From JAAYED01 sp040772225 (GTDB lineage: Bacteria; Chloroflexota; Anaerolineae; UBA1429), in contig JAXGYO010000004.1 of the NCBI GenBank assembly GCA_040772225.1, positions 1-64,000 of the forward strand: 64,000 nucleotides of DNA. The letters run 5' to 3'. A program made the translations under genes and the position numbers. Below the pieces are notes generated by a model. It ran no database searches and had not been told where the DNA came from. It saw only the letters and a program-made list of their open reading frames with translations. Positions 41,839 through 51,307 of the stretch are shown here, piece after piece; the first letter of the stretch is position 1; every line of letters starts with the position of its first letter.

Positions 41839-43296
41839 CTAAGCCTCCGCGAGCCCCACGAATTCACGTCCGGCGACCTCATCCCAGCCCACATTCGGGT
41901 GCAGCGACATGGTCATGGTGTCCCCCTCAAAGCGGTAGCGTGCCGTGGGATGGAAGGGCGTCTCGGGGTAGCACAGCGTAAAGGCAAAAGTGCGCTCGTC
42001 CTCCCAGGCGCCGCTGCAGGCCACAGGACGCTCCCGCTGCTCACGAATCGTGCGGCTGGGGTAGAAACCCATCCCGGTCATCGACTCGCGCCAGCCGCCA
42101 TTCAACGCTACGGGCACTGCGTGTGTGCCCAGCGTATCCCGGGTGGTGTAGAGCGCCTCATCGGATCCAAACGACAGGGAGATGCTGCCAATGCCGGACT
42201 CGGCGTCGAAACGGTAGGTCCGCCCGGAAACCGCTGCGGCCATAGGACAGGACGGCTCTCCCGCAGGCGGCGCGATCCGCAGGCCGCCGAGTTGCTCCCG
42301 CAGGGCCGCCTGCACCACCGTCGACTCGGGCAGCGTCGCGTCGCCCATCGCGGGCAACAGAATCTCCCAGACGGCATCCAGGACCGCCTGCAGGTCGCGC
42401 ACGCCGCTGGTGAGCGCCAGCACGGCGTCCTGCTCGGGCATGACGATGCAGTACTGCCCAAAAGCGCCATCGCCGCGGTAGGCGCCGTGGCGGCACATCC
42501 AGAACTGGTAGCCATAGCCCTGCTGCCAGTCGGGGCTCTCGCGCATCGAGTTGTCCGAGTGGAAGGTTGTTGCGGTTTTGACCCAGGCCTCGGGCAGCAG
42601 TTGCTCCTCGCCCCAGCGACCCTTTTGCAGGTAGAGCTGCCCAAACCGGGCGATATCCTCGGTGCGCAGATTCAGCCCCCATCCGCCGGTGTTGATCCCC
42701 GCCGGACAGACGTCCCAGCGCGGCGCAGCGATGCCCAGCGGGTCAAAGAGCCGCGGCTGCAGATAGTCCACCACCCGCTGGCCGGTGACCTGCTGCACAA
42801 TCGCGGAGAGCATGTAAGTGGCCCCGGTGTTGTAGCAGAACAGCGACCCGGGCGGGTTCGTGACCGGGCACTCGAGGAACGCGCGCCGCCAGTTGCCGTC
42901 CTCCCGCGAGAGCAGCGCCGGCAACGTATCTTCGCTGTGGCCCGTATTCATGCTCAGCAGGTGGCGGATACGCATCGTCTCCAGATACAGGCCCGGGGCA
43001 GCGGGGGCGAACTCGGTAAAGTAGGAGAGCACGAAATCGTCCACCGTAAACAGCCCTTCCGCTACCGCCAGACCCACCGCCGTGGAAGTGAACGACTTGC
43101 TGAGCGAAAAGAGCATGTGCGGTCTGTCCGCGCGATAGGGCGCCCACCAGCCCTCGGCAGCCACCTGGCCGTGGCGCAGCAGCATCAGACTGTGCGCCCC
43201 GCCCTCTTTGCTCTGCAGCCTCTCCACCAGCGCGCTGATCGCGCCGGAGGGAATACCCACGGCCTCGGGAGTCGTACGGACGAGTTCCTGCAACAT
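41839..43296 (-). CDS. Serine hydrolase (class C beta-lactamase/penicillin-binding fold)
   Basis: A 485-residue protein. The nucleophile motif S-x-x-K is SLSK in HMLFSLSKSFTSTAVG (about residue 83), the Y-x-N motif is in FCYNTGATYML, and HGAYRGDGAFGQY fits the third box. A C-terminal about 150-residue beta domain follows. No signal peptide is seen, so a cytoplasmic esterase or amidase is as likely as a beta-lactamase. GGAGG precedes the ATG of MLQELVRTTP; the longer frame is unsupported. Confidence 0.83.
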   Translation of the reverse strand: MLQELVRTTPEAVGIPSGAISALVERLQSKEGGAHSLMLLRHGQVAAEGWWAPYRADRPHMLFSLSKSFTSTAVGLAVAEGLFTVDDFVLSYFTEFAPAAPGLYLETMRIRHLLSMNTGHSEDTLPALLSREDGNWRRAFLECPVTNPPGSLFCYNTGATYMLSAIVQQVTGQRVVDYLQPRLFDPLGIAAPRWDVCPAGINTGGWGLNLRTEDIARFGQLYLQKGRWGEEQLLPEAWVKTATTFHSDNSMRESPDWQQGYGYQFWMCRHGAYRGDGAFGQYCIVMPEQDAVLALTSGVRDLQAVLDAVWEILLPAMGDATLPESTVVQAALREQLGGLRIAPPAGEPSCPMAAAVSGRTYRFDAESGIGSISLSFGSDEALYTTRDTLGTHAVPVALNGGWRESMTGMGFYPSRTIREQRERPVACSGAWEDERTFAFTLCYPETPFHPTARYRFEGDTMTMSLHPNVGWDEVAGREFVGLAEA

Positions 43297-43327
43297 ACGG
43301 CTACCTCCATAGATTAGGTCTGCATCG

Positions 43328-43356
43328 ATACTAACGCGCCGCGGCCAGCCGGTCAA
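43328..43356 (-). promoter_or_regulatory. Sigma-70-type promoter for the serine hydrolase
   Basis: Minus strand -35 TTGACC (43351-43356), 17 bp, -10 TAGTAT (43328-43333); start near 43321, 25 nt before the ATG. Confidence 0.6.
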
Positions 43357-43473
43357 GAGGTGACAGGTGGCGCCCGGCGGTCGCAGCCCGCCACAGCACG
43401 CGTTGGCGCAGGGGCTTGCCCACGGCCCGGTTCGCCCTGTGACCCCCATGCTCTCGCGATACCCCCGCAACAG

Positions 43474-43499
43474 AAAAGGGCCGGCATGAACGCCAGCCC
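43474..43499 (-). terminator. Rho-independent terminator of the rhodanese gene
   Basis: Minus strand GGGCTGGC, 6-nt loop, GCCGGCCC, TTTT: an 8-bp stem with a T-run 40 bp after the stop at 43539. Confidence 0.75.
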
Positions 43500-43538
43500 C
43501 TTACACTGCTTCACCACAGACCTGATGCGTGCCTTGTG

Positions 43539-44054
43539 CTACTCTCCGGCCGGCAGCAGCGGCAGACCAGCCGCCTCCCAGGCATCCATCCCGCCATCCA
43601 GGTCATAAATCCCCGAGTAGCCAAAGCTGACCAGCTTCTCGGCGCCTTTCTTGCTGAACTCGCCATCGGCACTATAGAGGACGATCATCGCCTCGCGGTC
43701 CGAAATCTCGCCCAGATGCTGCGGAATCTCTGCGTAGGGAATGAACAGGTCCGTACCCTCGATCTGGGCCTCAGGCTTGGGCTCGGCATTGATCACCGTG
43801 ATGTCCTCAGCAACCAGCATCTGTTCCAGGTCCTCGGGAGAGATGAGCTGGTAGCTGCCCCCGGGCGCCTCGACAGGCTCGCCGTAGGTAGCTGCAGGAC
43901 CCACCACCGGCGCTGCCGCCCCACCCTGGGTGGATCCAGTTGCGCCACCAGCATTGGTCGCCGGCTGGGCAGCCGGCTCGCTGCCCCCGCAGGCGGACAG
44001 CAAAAGCGAGACGATCAAAAGCATCAGGACGGACCAGACGGATCGGCGCTGCAT
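43539..44054 (-). CDS. Rhodanese-fold lipoprotein lacking the catalytic cysteine
   Basis: A 171-residue lipoprotein: signal LIVSLLLSAC, an Ala/Gly/Thr linker, then a rhodanese domain (ISPEDLEQMLVAEDITVINA, YSGIYDLDGGMDAWEAAGLP). The active-site loop, normally C-x-x-G-x-R-S after a beta strand (VVYC), reads VLYSADGEFS, so the Cys and the Arg are both gone. It should therefore not transfer sulfur and may be a binding or scaffold domain outside the membrane. AGGAGG lies upstream of the ATG. Confidence 0.85.
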   Translation of the reverse strand: MQRRSVWSVLMLLIVSLLLSACGGSEPAAQPATNAGGATGSTQGGAAAPVVGPAATYGEPVEAPGGSYQLISPEDLEQMLVAEDITVINAEPKPEAQIEGTDLFIPYAEIPQHLGEISDREAMIVLYSADGEFSKKGAEKLVSFGYSGIYDLDGGMDAWEAAGLPLLPAGE

Positions 44055-44427
44055 GCGGACCTCCTTGTGACGGAACGGGTGGCGGACACGCGGCCCTGGC
44101 GCGGCACTCTGCGGTAGACGACGGATACGACAACACTCGTAATGGTGAACAGTATATGCAAAAGCACTCCGCTTTCCAAGACGCATCTTTATTCTCAGTC
44201 GCAGCCTTATGCACTGCATACCTGTTGGGCGCCCGGCACGTTTGCTAGAGTGCACCAAACGCCATCTAGACACGAGCCTGACCCCAAAACACCTCCCTGG
44301 CTTTGCCGATTGGCATCACCTGCGCCTGTTCACGCGACACGGCGCCATCCGGGCCGGCGCCAGCGGAATACCTGGCGTGATCCCTCTGTACATCCAGCGC
44401 AAGGCCACCTGCAAGGGCACGATGCAT
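44055..44427. other. Intergenic between divergent genes
   Basis: Holds the rhodanese promoter and sequence leading to the GT-C operon promoter; no gene recognised. Confidence 0.4.
44151..44179 (-). promoter_or_regulatory. Sigma-70-type promoter for the rhodanese gene
   Basis: Minus strand -35 TTGGAA (44174-44179), 17 bp, -10 TATACT (44151-44156). Confidence 0.5.
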
Positions 44428-44456
44428 TTGTCCGCCTGCGGGCGCGCCGCTATACT
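44428..44456 (+). promoter_or_regulatory. Sigma-70-type promoter for the GT-C pair
   Basis: -35 TTGTCC (44428-44433), 17 bp, -10 TATACT (44451-44456); start near 44463, shortly before the first gene. Confidence 0.6.
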
Positions 44457-44488
44457 CGGCAGGCAAGCTCAGTCAGAGGGTTACCACG

Positions 44489-46828
44489 TTGGTTGCTCAA
44501 GGAGATGCAGCGATCTTGACATCCCAGGACAGCCTGTACAGGCCCCCCAGGTGGTGCCGGATCGCGCTCGTGCTCACGCTGTATGTCGCCCTCGGTGGAA
44601 TATACCTCTTCACCACGCCCCTGTTTGAGACTCCCGACGAGTATACCCACTATGAGTATGTTCGTTTCGTCGCCGAGAATCGCAGCCTGCCCCCTCTCTT
44701 TGTCTCTACCCTAGAATGGGAGCAGGGCCAGCTGCACCAGCCCCCGCTGTACTATACCCTGTGCGCCCTTTTGGCGGGAGGTCTTGATTCACCACACTGG
44801 CAGGACGCCTATCCGCGCAACCCCTACGCCGCACTGGGCCTGCCCGAGTCCCCGGGAAACAAGAACGCCGTGCTCCGCGCCGCCTCGCCCACCCTGGAGT
44901 CAGCACGGACAACAACCGCCGTACGCATGCTGCGCGCGTTCTCCCTTGTGTGTTCAGCGATCACCGTCTGGCTTGCTCACCAAACGGCGTTGACGGTTTT
45001 TCCAGGGCGCCCCTGCCTGGCCCTTGCGACCGCGGCCCTTGTGGCCTTCAACCCCCAGTTCCTCTTTATCAGTGCCAGCGTGAATAACGATGTGCTCGTC
45101 ACCGCGCTCGCCTCAGCCGTGCTACTGCTGGCTGTCCGGGTTGCGCGCACCGGAGGGCACGCCTACGGCACGCCCCTCGCCATGGGCGCCCTGGCAGGGC
45201 TGGCGGCGCTCTCCAAGATCAGCGGATTGGCCAGCCTGGCCCTCGTCCCTTGCGCCTATCTACTGCATTATGTCGCAGACGGCACTCAGCGCCGCGAGCG
45301 CCTCTGGCCAGAGGCCATCCGGCCGACGCTACTGGCATCTGGTACGGCCGCGCTGGTGGCAGGATGGTGGTTTCTCCGCAACGCCATTGTTTACAACGAC
45401 GTCCTGGGCATGGCCCAATACACGCGCACCTTTGCGGTGCATACTGAGCCACTATCACTTGTCGAGTCCCTTATCGTCATGTACGAGGCAATCCCCTCCT
45501 ACTGGGGCGTGTTTGGCTGGATGAATGTGCTCGCGCCGGCGCCCTACTATGAACTCGTGACTGCCCTGACCATCGTTGCCGCGTTAGGCCTGAGTCTGCG
45601 AGTGTCCAGGGCATGGCGCCGCAGACCGAGGCTGGATGATCCCGCCGTGCGCGCCGGCGCCGTTGCCGCAATCTGGGCCACGGTGATGCTGGGCCTGATC
45701 CTGCGCTGGACACAGACGATTGCGCGCACGCAAGGGCGGCTCCTCTTTCCCGCAGCCGGCGTCCTGGCCCTGGCCATGGCGCTGGGCATCACCGGCTGGC
45801 TCCCGCGGCGCGGCAGACAGCCGGCGCTGCTGGTGCTCTGTGCCCTGCTTCTCGTGGCAGCCGCCGCGATGCCGTGGCTGGTCATAGCGCCCGCCTACGC
45901 TGCCCCGCCGCGCGTTGCCATCGAAGCATTGCCCGCCGATCTGCCCCGCCTGAACATCCGGTTCGATGACGAGATCATGCTGCTGGGAGCGCAGATCCTC
46001 ACCGAGGAGGCCCAGCCCGACGGGGATGTCTGGGTGCGTCTGTATTGGCTCACCGAAACGCCCCTCACGACGAGCTTTACCGTCGCGCTTCAGCTTGTGG
46101 GCGCCAGCGGCGAGCGCCTGGGAGGCGTCGACACGCTGCCCGCGATGGGCCGTTATCCGACCACCGCCTGGTCTCCGGGCGAGGTGCTGGTCGACGACTG
46201 TGCGCTCGCAGTCGCCCCGGATGCCGCCGGCCCCGTGGCCGCAGACATACGCGTCTCACTCTATGCCGGCAGCCACACGGACACCCTGGAAGCGCGCGAT
46301 GCGATGGGGAACGCCCTCGGGGGCTCGGTCAGTATCGGCCGCATCCGGCTGCCTGGCGTCGTCGCCTGGGAGAATAGAGCCCCCGGGCGGGGCCATTCCG
46401 CCAGCTTTGGCGAGATGCTGCGCCTGCACGGCTACGACCTCACCGCCCTGGAGGCTGACAGCGGTACCGGCACACTGGCCTTGGCTCTGTACTGGGAGTG
46501 CCTGGCGCGGCCGAAGGCGTCCTACACGGTATTTGTTCATCTTCTCGATGAGAACGGCGAACGGATCGCTCAGGGTGATGCGCCTCCGCTGGGCGGCGCT
46601 TTCGATACCCTGTTCTGGCGACCCGGCGACCGCGTCTATGATCGTTATGACATCAGGGTGCCGGAGGGCAGCCCAACCCAGGACCTCACCCTGAGGGTCG
46701 GGCTGTACGAGCCGCTGAGCGGCGCGCGCCTGCCCGTGACAGGCAGCCAACCGGCCAGAGATTATGTCGACATCGGCCCTTTTGCCATCACACCGGGAGG
46801 CGTAGCCTTCGATGCCGAAGCTCACTGA
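44489..46828 (+). CDS. GT39/DUF2142-like membrane protein with beta-sandwich tail
   Basis: A 779-residue protein. The first segment is followed by the catalytic-loop-like LFETPDEYTHYEYVRFV (Asp-Glu pair), then QPPLYYTLCALLAGG, as in GT-C glycosyltransferases. Some 11 segments run to about residue 480. The remainder is soluble and ends in a LALYWECLARPKASYTVFVH module also present in the 17419 and 46812 proteins. Start uncertain: TTG 44489 or TTG 44516, the latter 12 nt after AAGGAG. It overlaps the next gene by 17 bp, indicating an operon. Confidence 0.7.
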   Translation: MVAQGDAAILTSQDSLYRPPRWCRIALVLTLYVALGGIYLFTTPLFETPDEYTHYEYVRFVAENRSLPPLFVSTLEWEQGQLHQPPLYYTLCALLAGGLDSPHWQDAYPRNPYAALGLPESPGNKNAVLRAASPTLESARTTTAVRMLRAFSLVCSAITVWLAHQTALTVFPGRPCLALATAALVAFNPQFLFISASVNNDVLVTALASAVLLLAVRVARTGGHAYGTPLAMGALAGLAALSKISGLASLALVPCAYLLHYVADGTQRRERLWPEAIRPTLLASGTAALVAGWWFLRNAIVYNDVLGMAQYTRTFAVHTEPLSLVESLIVMYEAIPSYWGVFGWMNVLAPAPYYELVTALTIVAALGLSLRVSRAWRRRPRLDDPAVRAGAVAAIWATVMLGLILRWTQTIARTQGRLLFPAAGVLALAMALGITGWLPRRGRQPALLVLCALLLVAAAAMPWLVIAPAYAAPPRVAIEALPADLPRLNIRFDDEIMLLGAQILTEEAQPDGDVWVRLYWLTETPLTTSFTVALQLVGASGERLGGVDTLPAMGRYPTTAWSPGEVLVDDCALAVAPDAAGPVAADIRVSLYAGSHTDTLEARDAMGNALGGSVSIGRIRLPGVVAWENRAPGRGHSASFGEMLRLHGYDLTALEADSGTGTLALALYWECLARPKASYTVFVHLLDENGERIAQGDAPPLGGAFDTLFWRPGDRVYDRYDIRVPEGSPTQDLTLRVGLYEPLSGARLPVTGSQPARDYVDIGPFAITPGGVAFDAEAH

Positions 46829-49319
46829 GGCCCGAGCGCGATACATCCTCATCCTCCTGACGCTGCTGGCGGCCGGCCTCTTTCTCTTCCGCATCGATGC
46901 CAAGAGCATCTGGTGGGACGAGAGCCTGAGCCTCCTCCGAGCGCAGAACGATCTGAACTATATACTCAGCAACCGCCTGGACCTGGGCCCGACGCTCACC
47001 ATAGACCAGCACCCTCCCCTTTACTTTTTGCTCCTCCACGCCGTCATCTCTGTCTGGGGAGAGAGCGACATTGCGCTCAGAGTTCCCAGTGCCCTGTTTG
47101 CGACCCTCACGGTGCCCCTGCTGTACCTGCTCGGCAAACGCATGGCAGGATACCGGGTGGGTCTCATCGCTGCGCTGTGGGGCACCCTGTCGCCCATGCT
47201 GCTCTGGTATGCGCAGGAAGTACGCATGTACACCATGGTGACGGCACTGGGAGCCCTGGGCACCTACAGCTGCTGGCGCGCTGTCTCTGATCGCAAAATG
47301 CGCTGGCTGGTCGCCTTTGCCGCTACAGCCATTCTCGGCACCAGCACACTGCACTTTTACTGGCTACTACTGGGGATGCAGTTGCTCTATGGTATGATGC
47401 TTTTATCTGGACACCGGGACACGCGCTCCCGGCTGACACGCCGCACCGCAATCCTTGCCGCAGGGACGGTGATCCTGATGGCCGTCCTGCTCCTCTGGCA
47501 TGCGCCAGCCCCGATGCGCGCCCTGGTGAACGAGCCGCTGCCCAGCCGGCCCTTTATCCCGCTGGATGAGATGCTGCTGGATGCCCTGCGCTCCTTCTCG
47601 CTGGGCCTGACTGTCAACGACCGCGAGACGTTGCCCGCTCAGATGGTGTTTCTGATCGTCTATGTGATCGGTCTCATCGCGTACTGGCGCGCCGCACCCG
47701 CAGGCTCCGACGCCGAACTCTGGCGCCGGTCGCGCAAGGCAAACATGCTGATGCTCGTCGCGTTTCCCATCATACCGCTGCTCTTTTTCTATGCCGTCTC
47801 GTTCTTCAAGCCCCTGTACATGGGCAGCCGCTACATCATACTTTTCAGCACGTCCTTCTATCTGGGGCTGGCACTCGGTATCGAAGCCCTCTGGCACAGG
47901 GCCAGGCCGGTCGCCCTCGCCGCCCTCGTGCTCTTGTCGGCGGCGATGATCTACTCGGACGTGCGCTACCACGTCCACCCTGACTATGCCACCAAAGAGG
48001 ACCACCGCTCATCGGCACAGATCGTCATGGCCGGCGAGTTGCCCGGGGATGCGGTCGTCGTAACGGCGCCGGAGAACCTCACCGCCTTTGAGCACTATTA
48101 CGAGGGGATGCTACCGGTCACGCCTCTCCCGGAACAACCGCTCAGCATGCCGCGCGCGGACCGAGTGGCCTCTTCCCTGCAACAACTGACGTCCGAGTAC
48201 GACCGCCTGTGGCTCGTGCACTGCCGTCCCCAGTGGTCCGATCCGAATGACCTCGTGATGCAGTGGATAGACGCCAACCTGCTGCTCCTCGAACGCACCG
48301 TGCTGCCCTCGTATGGCTCCTATGCGACCGTCGCCCTGTACGCCACGCGTTCACCGATCGGCGCGGCGGAGGAGCAGGAACGAATCCTGGCCACCTGTTC
48401 GGAGAAGCTGGCATTGCTGGATTGGTCGGCCCAGTATCTGGATCAAAGCGGCCATGCGGTAACGATCGATCGCCAACAATTCCAGGCGGCAGCACCGGCG
48501 GCGACGCCGCCGGTTCCCGGGGGACATGCACTGGGTATCCGCCTGCGCTGGCAAGTGCTGGCGCCGCTGGATGCCTTCAAGGCCTCGTTGCGCCTTGTCG
48601 ATGACGGGGGCCGGGTATGGGCGCACAACGACGACCGCCTGATCTATGCGCTACCCTCGCAGGAGTGGCCTACCGGTGTTGCCGTGGAACATGATTTTTC
48701 GCTGACGCTTCCCCCCGGAACGCCTCCCGGCACCTACGCCCTGACGCTGCTCCTTTATCGCGAGGACGACCTCGAACCTCTGGCCTGCCCGCCGTTGGCT
48801 GAGCGGGGCGAGCTCATCGCGCTGGGTCGGATCACCGTCGGCGCCACGCCTGCCACGCGCACGCCCGCAGCGAACAGCCTGGCACCGGACGAGGCACAGC
48901 GCCCATGGCCCGTCGACGGCCTGGGCCCCTTCCGCGTAGCAGGCTACCATCTCGGTGTGAGCGCTCGGACCGCAGTGACACCGGGCGCGACGTTTCCGCT
49001 CTCCCTCTGGTTACTTGCCGCGCAGGAGGCCCACGGCGACTATGAACTGGTCGTTCACTGGTCACAGGGCCGTGACGTAAAGGCGCGGCAGGTCATCCCT
49101 CTTGCCGGTGGCGAAAGGCAGCCCGCCGAACCGCTGCTCAGCCTCAGCACCCTCGGCGTTCCCGATAGCCTGCCCCCGGGCACCTATGACTTGCACCTGC
49201 TACTCTACGATCGGCGCGAGGCCATGTTCCTGCGCGCCCGCATGGGGGCCGTGCCGTGGCCCTCGCGCGCGCTCCCTCTGGGCCGTGTCACTGTGCAGGC
49301 GGCTGCGGGCGGGGGATAA
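46812..49319 (+). CDS. GT39-like glycosyltransferase with beta-sandwich tail
   Basis: An 835-residue protein with the clearest GT39/ArnT marks in the window: KSIWWDESLSLLRAQ (catalytic Asp-Glu in the first loop), IDQHPPLYFLLLHAVI, and WYAQEVRMYTMVTALG (the AQE-RMY motif). Ten or so segments end near residue 390. Two or three beta-sandwich modules follow (GIRLRWQVLAPLDAFKASLR and later ones), giving a large extracytoplasmic region. It presumably transfers a sugar from a polyprenyl-phosphate carrier to a surface acceptor. Confidence 0.75.
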   Translation: MPKLTEARARYILILLTLLAAGLFLFRIDAKSIWWDESLSLLRAQNDLNYILSNRLDLGPTLTIDQHPPLYFLLLHAVISVWGESDIALRVPSALFATLTVPLLYLLGKRMAGYRVGLIAALWGTLSPMLLWYAQEVRMYTMVTALGALGTYSCWRAVSDRKMRWLVAFAATAILGTSTLHFYWLLLGMQLLYGMMLLSGHRDTRSRLTRRTAILAAGTVILMAVLLLWHAPAPMRALVNEPLPSRPFIPLDEMLLDALRSFSLGLTVNDRETLPAQMVFLIVYVIGLIAYWRAAPAGSDAELWRRSRKANMLMLVAFPIIPLLFFYAVSFFKPLYMGSRYIILFSTSFYLGLALGIEALWHRARPVALAALVLLSAAMIYSDVRYHVHPDYATKEDHRSSAQIVMAGELPGDAVVVTAPENLTAFEHYYEGMLPVTPLPEQPLSMPRADRVASSLQQLTSEYDRLWLVHCRPQWSDPNDLVMQWIDANLLLLERTVLPSYGSYATVALYATRSPIGAAEEQERILATCSEKLALLDWSAQYLDQSGHAVTIDRQQFQAAAPAATPPVPGGHALGIRLRWQVLAPLDAFKASLRLVDDGGRVWAHNDDRLIYALPSQEWPTGVAVEHDFSLTLPPGTPPGTYALTLLLYREDDLEPLACPPLAERGELIALGRITVGATPATRTPAANSLAPDEAQRPWPVDGLGPFRVAGYHLGVSARTAVTPGATFPLSLWLLAAQEAHGDYELVVHWSQGRDVKARQVIPLAGGERQPAEPLLSLSTLGVPDSLPPGTYDLHLLLYDRREAMFLRARMGAVPWPSRALPLGRVTVQAAAGGG

Positions 49320-49321
49320 CG

Positions 49322-49633
49322 CGCGCCGAGCGAGGCTACCAGTGGCTGGTAACCCAACGCCCGGAGGACGGCGCCTGGCCCACCGGCCGCGCCTCGGGCG
49401 ACTATCGGCGTGTCGCCGGCTGCCGCACTCACGCTGGGGCTGCCGCTCCAACACCACCGGCGCGCTGCTGTGCCTGGCTCTGCATCCCGTGCGCAGCCAC
49501 AGCCCCGAGGCCTGCCGCGCGCTGGAGCACCTGCTGGGCCGCGAGACGCGAGAGGCCTACGCGGTGGGGTTCGAGATGGCGCGGCTGATCGGCGCCGAAC
49601 CGACACGAGCGGCGGCGGTACCAGGCAGGTTAG
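49322..49633 (+). pseudogene. Prenyltransferase/squalene-cyclase-like repeat protein, fragment
   Basis: GYQWLVTQRPEDGAWPTGRA (49334 on) is a QW-type alpha-toroid repeat. After a frame change near 49438 the sequence continues NTTGALLCLALHPVRSHSPE then RALEHLLGRETREAYAVGFE. The N-terminal part is missing and a heptamer array begins at 49634, so this is a remnant. Confidence 0.55.
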
Positions 49634-49675
49634 GTCACGGGTCGAAGGTCGCAGGTCGAAGGTCCAATGTCCGGA
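49634..49675. repeat. Heptamer tandem repeat (GTCGAAG)
   Basis: Six 7-bp units (GTCACGG, GTCGAAG, GTCGCAG, GTCGAAG, GTCCAAT, GTCCGGA), same family as 3042. Confidence 0.75.
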
Positions 49676-49734
49676 CACAGTCCTTTGCCATCCGCACCCG
49701 TGTGACGCTCATTGAGGCCGCTTGGCTTCCGCCA

Positions 49735-49825
49735 CGGACCGCCGACATTCCTGTCGGCTTTGTTCTCTTGGGCGCACACGGTGGTGCGCCCCTACGACTG
49801 GACCGCGGGCTTACCGCCCGCCTCC
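49735..49825. repeat. REP-like hairpins
   Basis: One GCCGACA-TTCC-TGTCGGC copy (about 49742-49759), a GGGCGCACACGGTGGTGCGCCC hairpin-type segment near 49770 (arms GGGCGCAC/GTGCGCCC), and a GCGGGC-TTACC-GCCCGC copy led by GGACCGC near 49800. Confidence 0.75.
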
Positions 49826-49918
49826 GAATCCACGCCGCACACGACGTTGGGCACCGTTTGAACTGCATACCTGAACCTGCGGTTCACCGCCGGCCTTGGG
49901 CTGGAGCAGCGTCCGGCC

Positions 49919-50734
49919 CTATTCCAGAGATTCTGCCACCCTCAAAAGCTCCTCGAACTGCAGACCGAGGTTGTGAGCCTCCAGCAGATAGGTCACCCCA
50001 TCCTCCTCCCAGGTGAGATAGGCGTCGTCCGCCCGCTCGTCCCACAGGAGACTGCCCATACGGATGCTGGGATCGCCCGTACCATCGTCCTGCCAGCCGC
50101 CGTGCACATAGACCCCCGGCAGGCCCCTGACGCTCACCGCCTCCTCCGCCGCGCTGGCCAGCACCGGGGGAGCGCTGAGCAGCCCCTCGCTGGCATGCAT
50201 CACGAGGATACCGTCGCCGGGGCCGGGAGCCGCCACCTGGCTGTAGTAGATCCCGAGCTTGGGGCCATACGCGTCGTCCGGCATCGAATTCTCGGTGATC
50301 GATACGCGCGTGTGAGCAAACTCCTCAGGCAACCAGGTGGGGAGCCTGACGTCAAAGCCGATCCGGCCCCGTGCCTCCTCGACCGTCAGCGCAGGGGGCT
50401 CGCCAGCGACGCGTGTCACCTCGAGCTTTGCGCTCTGCACGCTGCCATCCTCCTCAACAGTCGTGTCGACGAGCGCGATGCCCATGCGCTGCAGGATGCC
50501 CTCCCCAAAGGCGCGCACGCCCGGCACCAGCGCCAGCGACCCCGCCAGGAGCAGCACGAGCGCTACAGCCGCGAGAGCACGCGTGGCGGACGCGGGCAGG
50601 CGCGCTCCCAGGATGGCTCGCGGCGGGCGCGTGGCCCGGTCCTGGATGCGAGGCCACAGATCGATGGTCGCTCGGGGCGCCTGTTCTTCCGCCACGCTCT
50701 GCAACAACCAGTGCGAACCGCTTCTTGTTCTCAT
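49919..50734 (-). CDS. DUF4367-type membrane protein, probable sigma partner
   Basis: A 271-residue protein with one membrane segment at about residues 50-70 (ALAAVALVLLLAGSLALVPG). A short cytoplasmic N-terminus could bind the sigma factor. The extracytoplasmic domain contains the DUF4367-like RLPTWLPEEFAHTRVSITEN and a C-terminal LTWEEDGVTYLLEAHNLG. The gene directly follows an ECF sigma gene, with 15 bp between them, on the same strand. That makes an anti-sigma role likely, though no zinc-binding HxxxCxxC motif is present. Confidence 0.72.
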   Translation of the reverse strand: MRTRSGSHWLLQSVAEEQAPRATIDLWPRIQDRATRPPRAILGARLPASATRALAAVALVLLLAGSLALVPGVRAFGEGILQRMGIALVDTTVEEDGSVQSAKLEVTRVAGEPPALTVEEARGRIGFDVRLPTWLPEEFAHTRVSITENSMPDDAYGPKLGIYYSQVAAPGPGDGILVMHASEGLLSAPPVLASAAEEAVSVRGLPGVYVHGGWQDDGTGDPSIRMGSLLWDERADDAYLTWEEDGVTYLLEAHNLGLQFEELLRVAESLE

Positions 50735-50749
50735 CAGCTTTTCCTTTCC

Positions 50750-51307
50750 CTACTTGAATCCGTCCAGCATCGTCCGCAAGCGCGCCCGGGCCTGGCTCAG
50801 ATGCCAGCGCAGCGTCCCTGGTGCGCAGTTCAATCTGCCGGCTGCTTCTTCCGTGCTCAGGTCCGAGTAGTAACGCGCGACGACCGCAGCCCGCTGGGAG
50901 GGCGAGAGCCTGGCGATAGCCTTTCGCATGGCCACCACCAACTCCTGCCGCTCCAGGGCATCCTCCGGCTCTCTCGGGTTTTGGGCCAGTTGCCGCAGGG
51001 TGCCCTCATAGTCCCCAACCTCATCGGGTTTCAGCGGCAGGTGGCGTCCCTGGCGAACGGCGGCCTTGATCGCATCATGGACGACGAGCCGCATGAACCA
51101 GGGCCGGAACGGGCGCGCTGCATCAAAGCCGCGGATGGCGGTGCGTAACCGCAGGTAGGCTGCCTGTACGACATCCTCCGCCATGTCCCGATCCCTCGTG
51201 ACGAGGACTGCGGCCTGGACGGCCTCCACCTGGTGGAGTTCGACCAGCGCCTCCAGGCCTGCGATGTCACCTGCTTTCAGCCGGGCGATTGCCTCTGCCT
51301 CATCCAT
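50750..51307 (-). CDS. ECF-family RNA polymerase sigma factor
   Basis: A 185-residue group 4 sigma factor. Region 2 covers about residues 10-85 (DMAEDVVQAAYLRLRTAIRG, RPWFMRLVVHDAIKAAVRQG); region 4 covers about 125-180 (LSPSQRAAVVARYYSDLSTE, GTLRWHLSQARARLRTML). The linker is longer than usual. I start it at the ATG of MDEAEAIARL, with AGGGGAGG just before it. The partner DUF4367 gene follows. Confidence 0.88.
   Translation of the reverse strand: MDEAEAIARLKAGDIAGLEALVELHQVEAVQAAVLVTRDRDMAEDVVQAAYLRLRTAIRGFDAARPFRPWFMRLVVHDAIKAAVRQGRHLPLKPDEVGDYEGTLRQLAQNPREPEDALERQELVVAMRKAIARLSPSQRAAVVARYYSDLSTEEAAGRLNCAPGTLRWHLSQARARLRTMLDGFK

Noticed and set aside
41899..43317. 472-codon open frame antisense to the serine hydrolase
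   Set aside because: Shadow frame; the S-x-x-K and Y-x-N motifs lie on the other strand.
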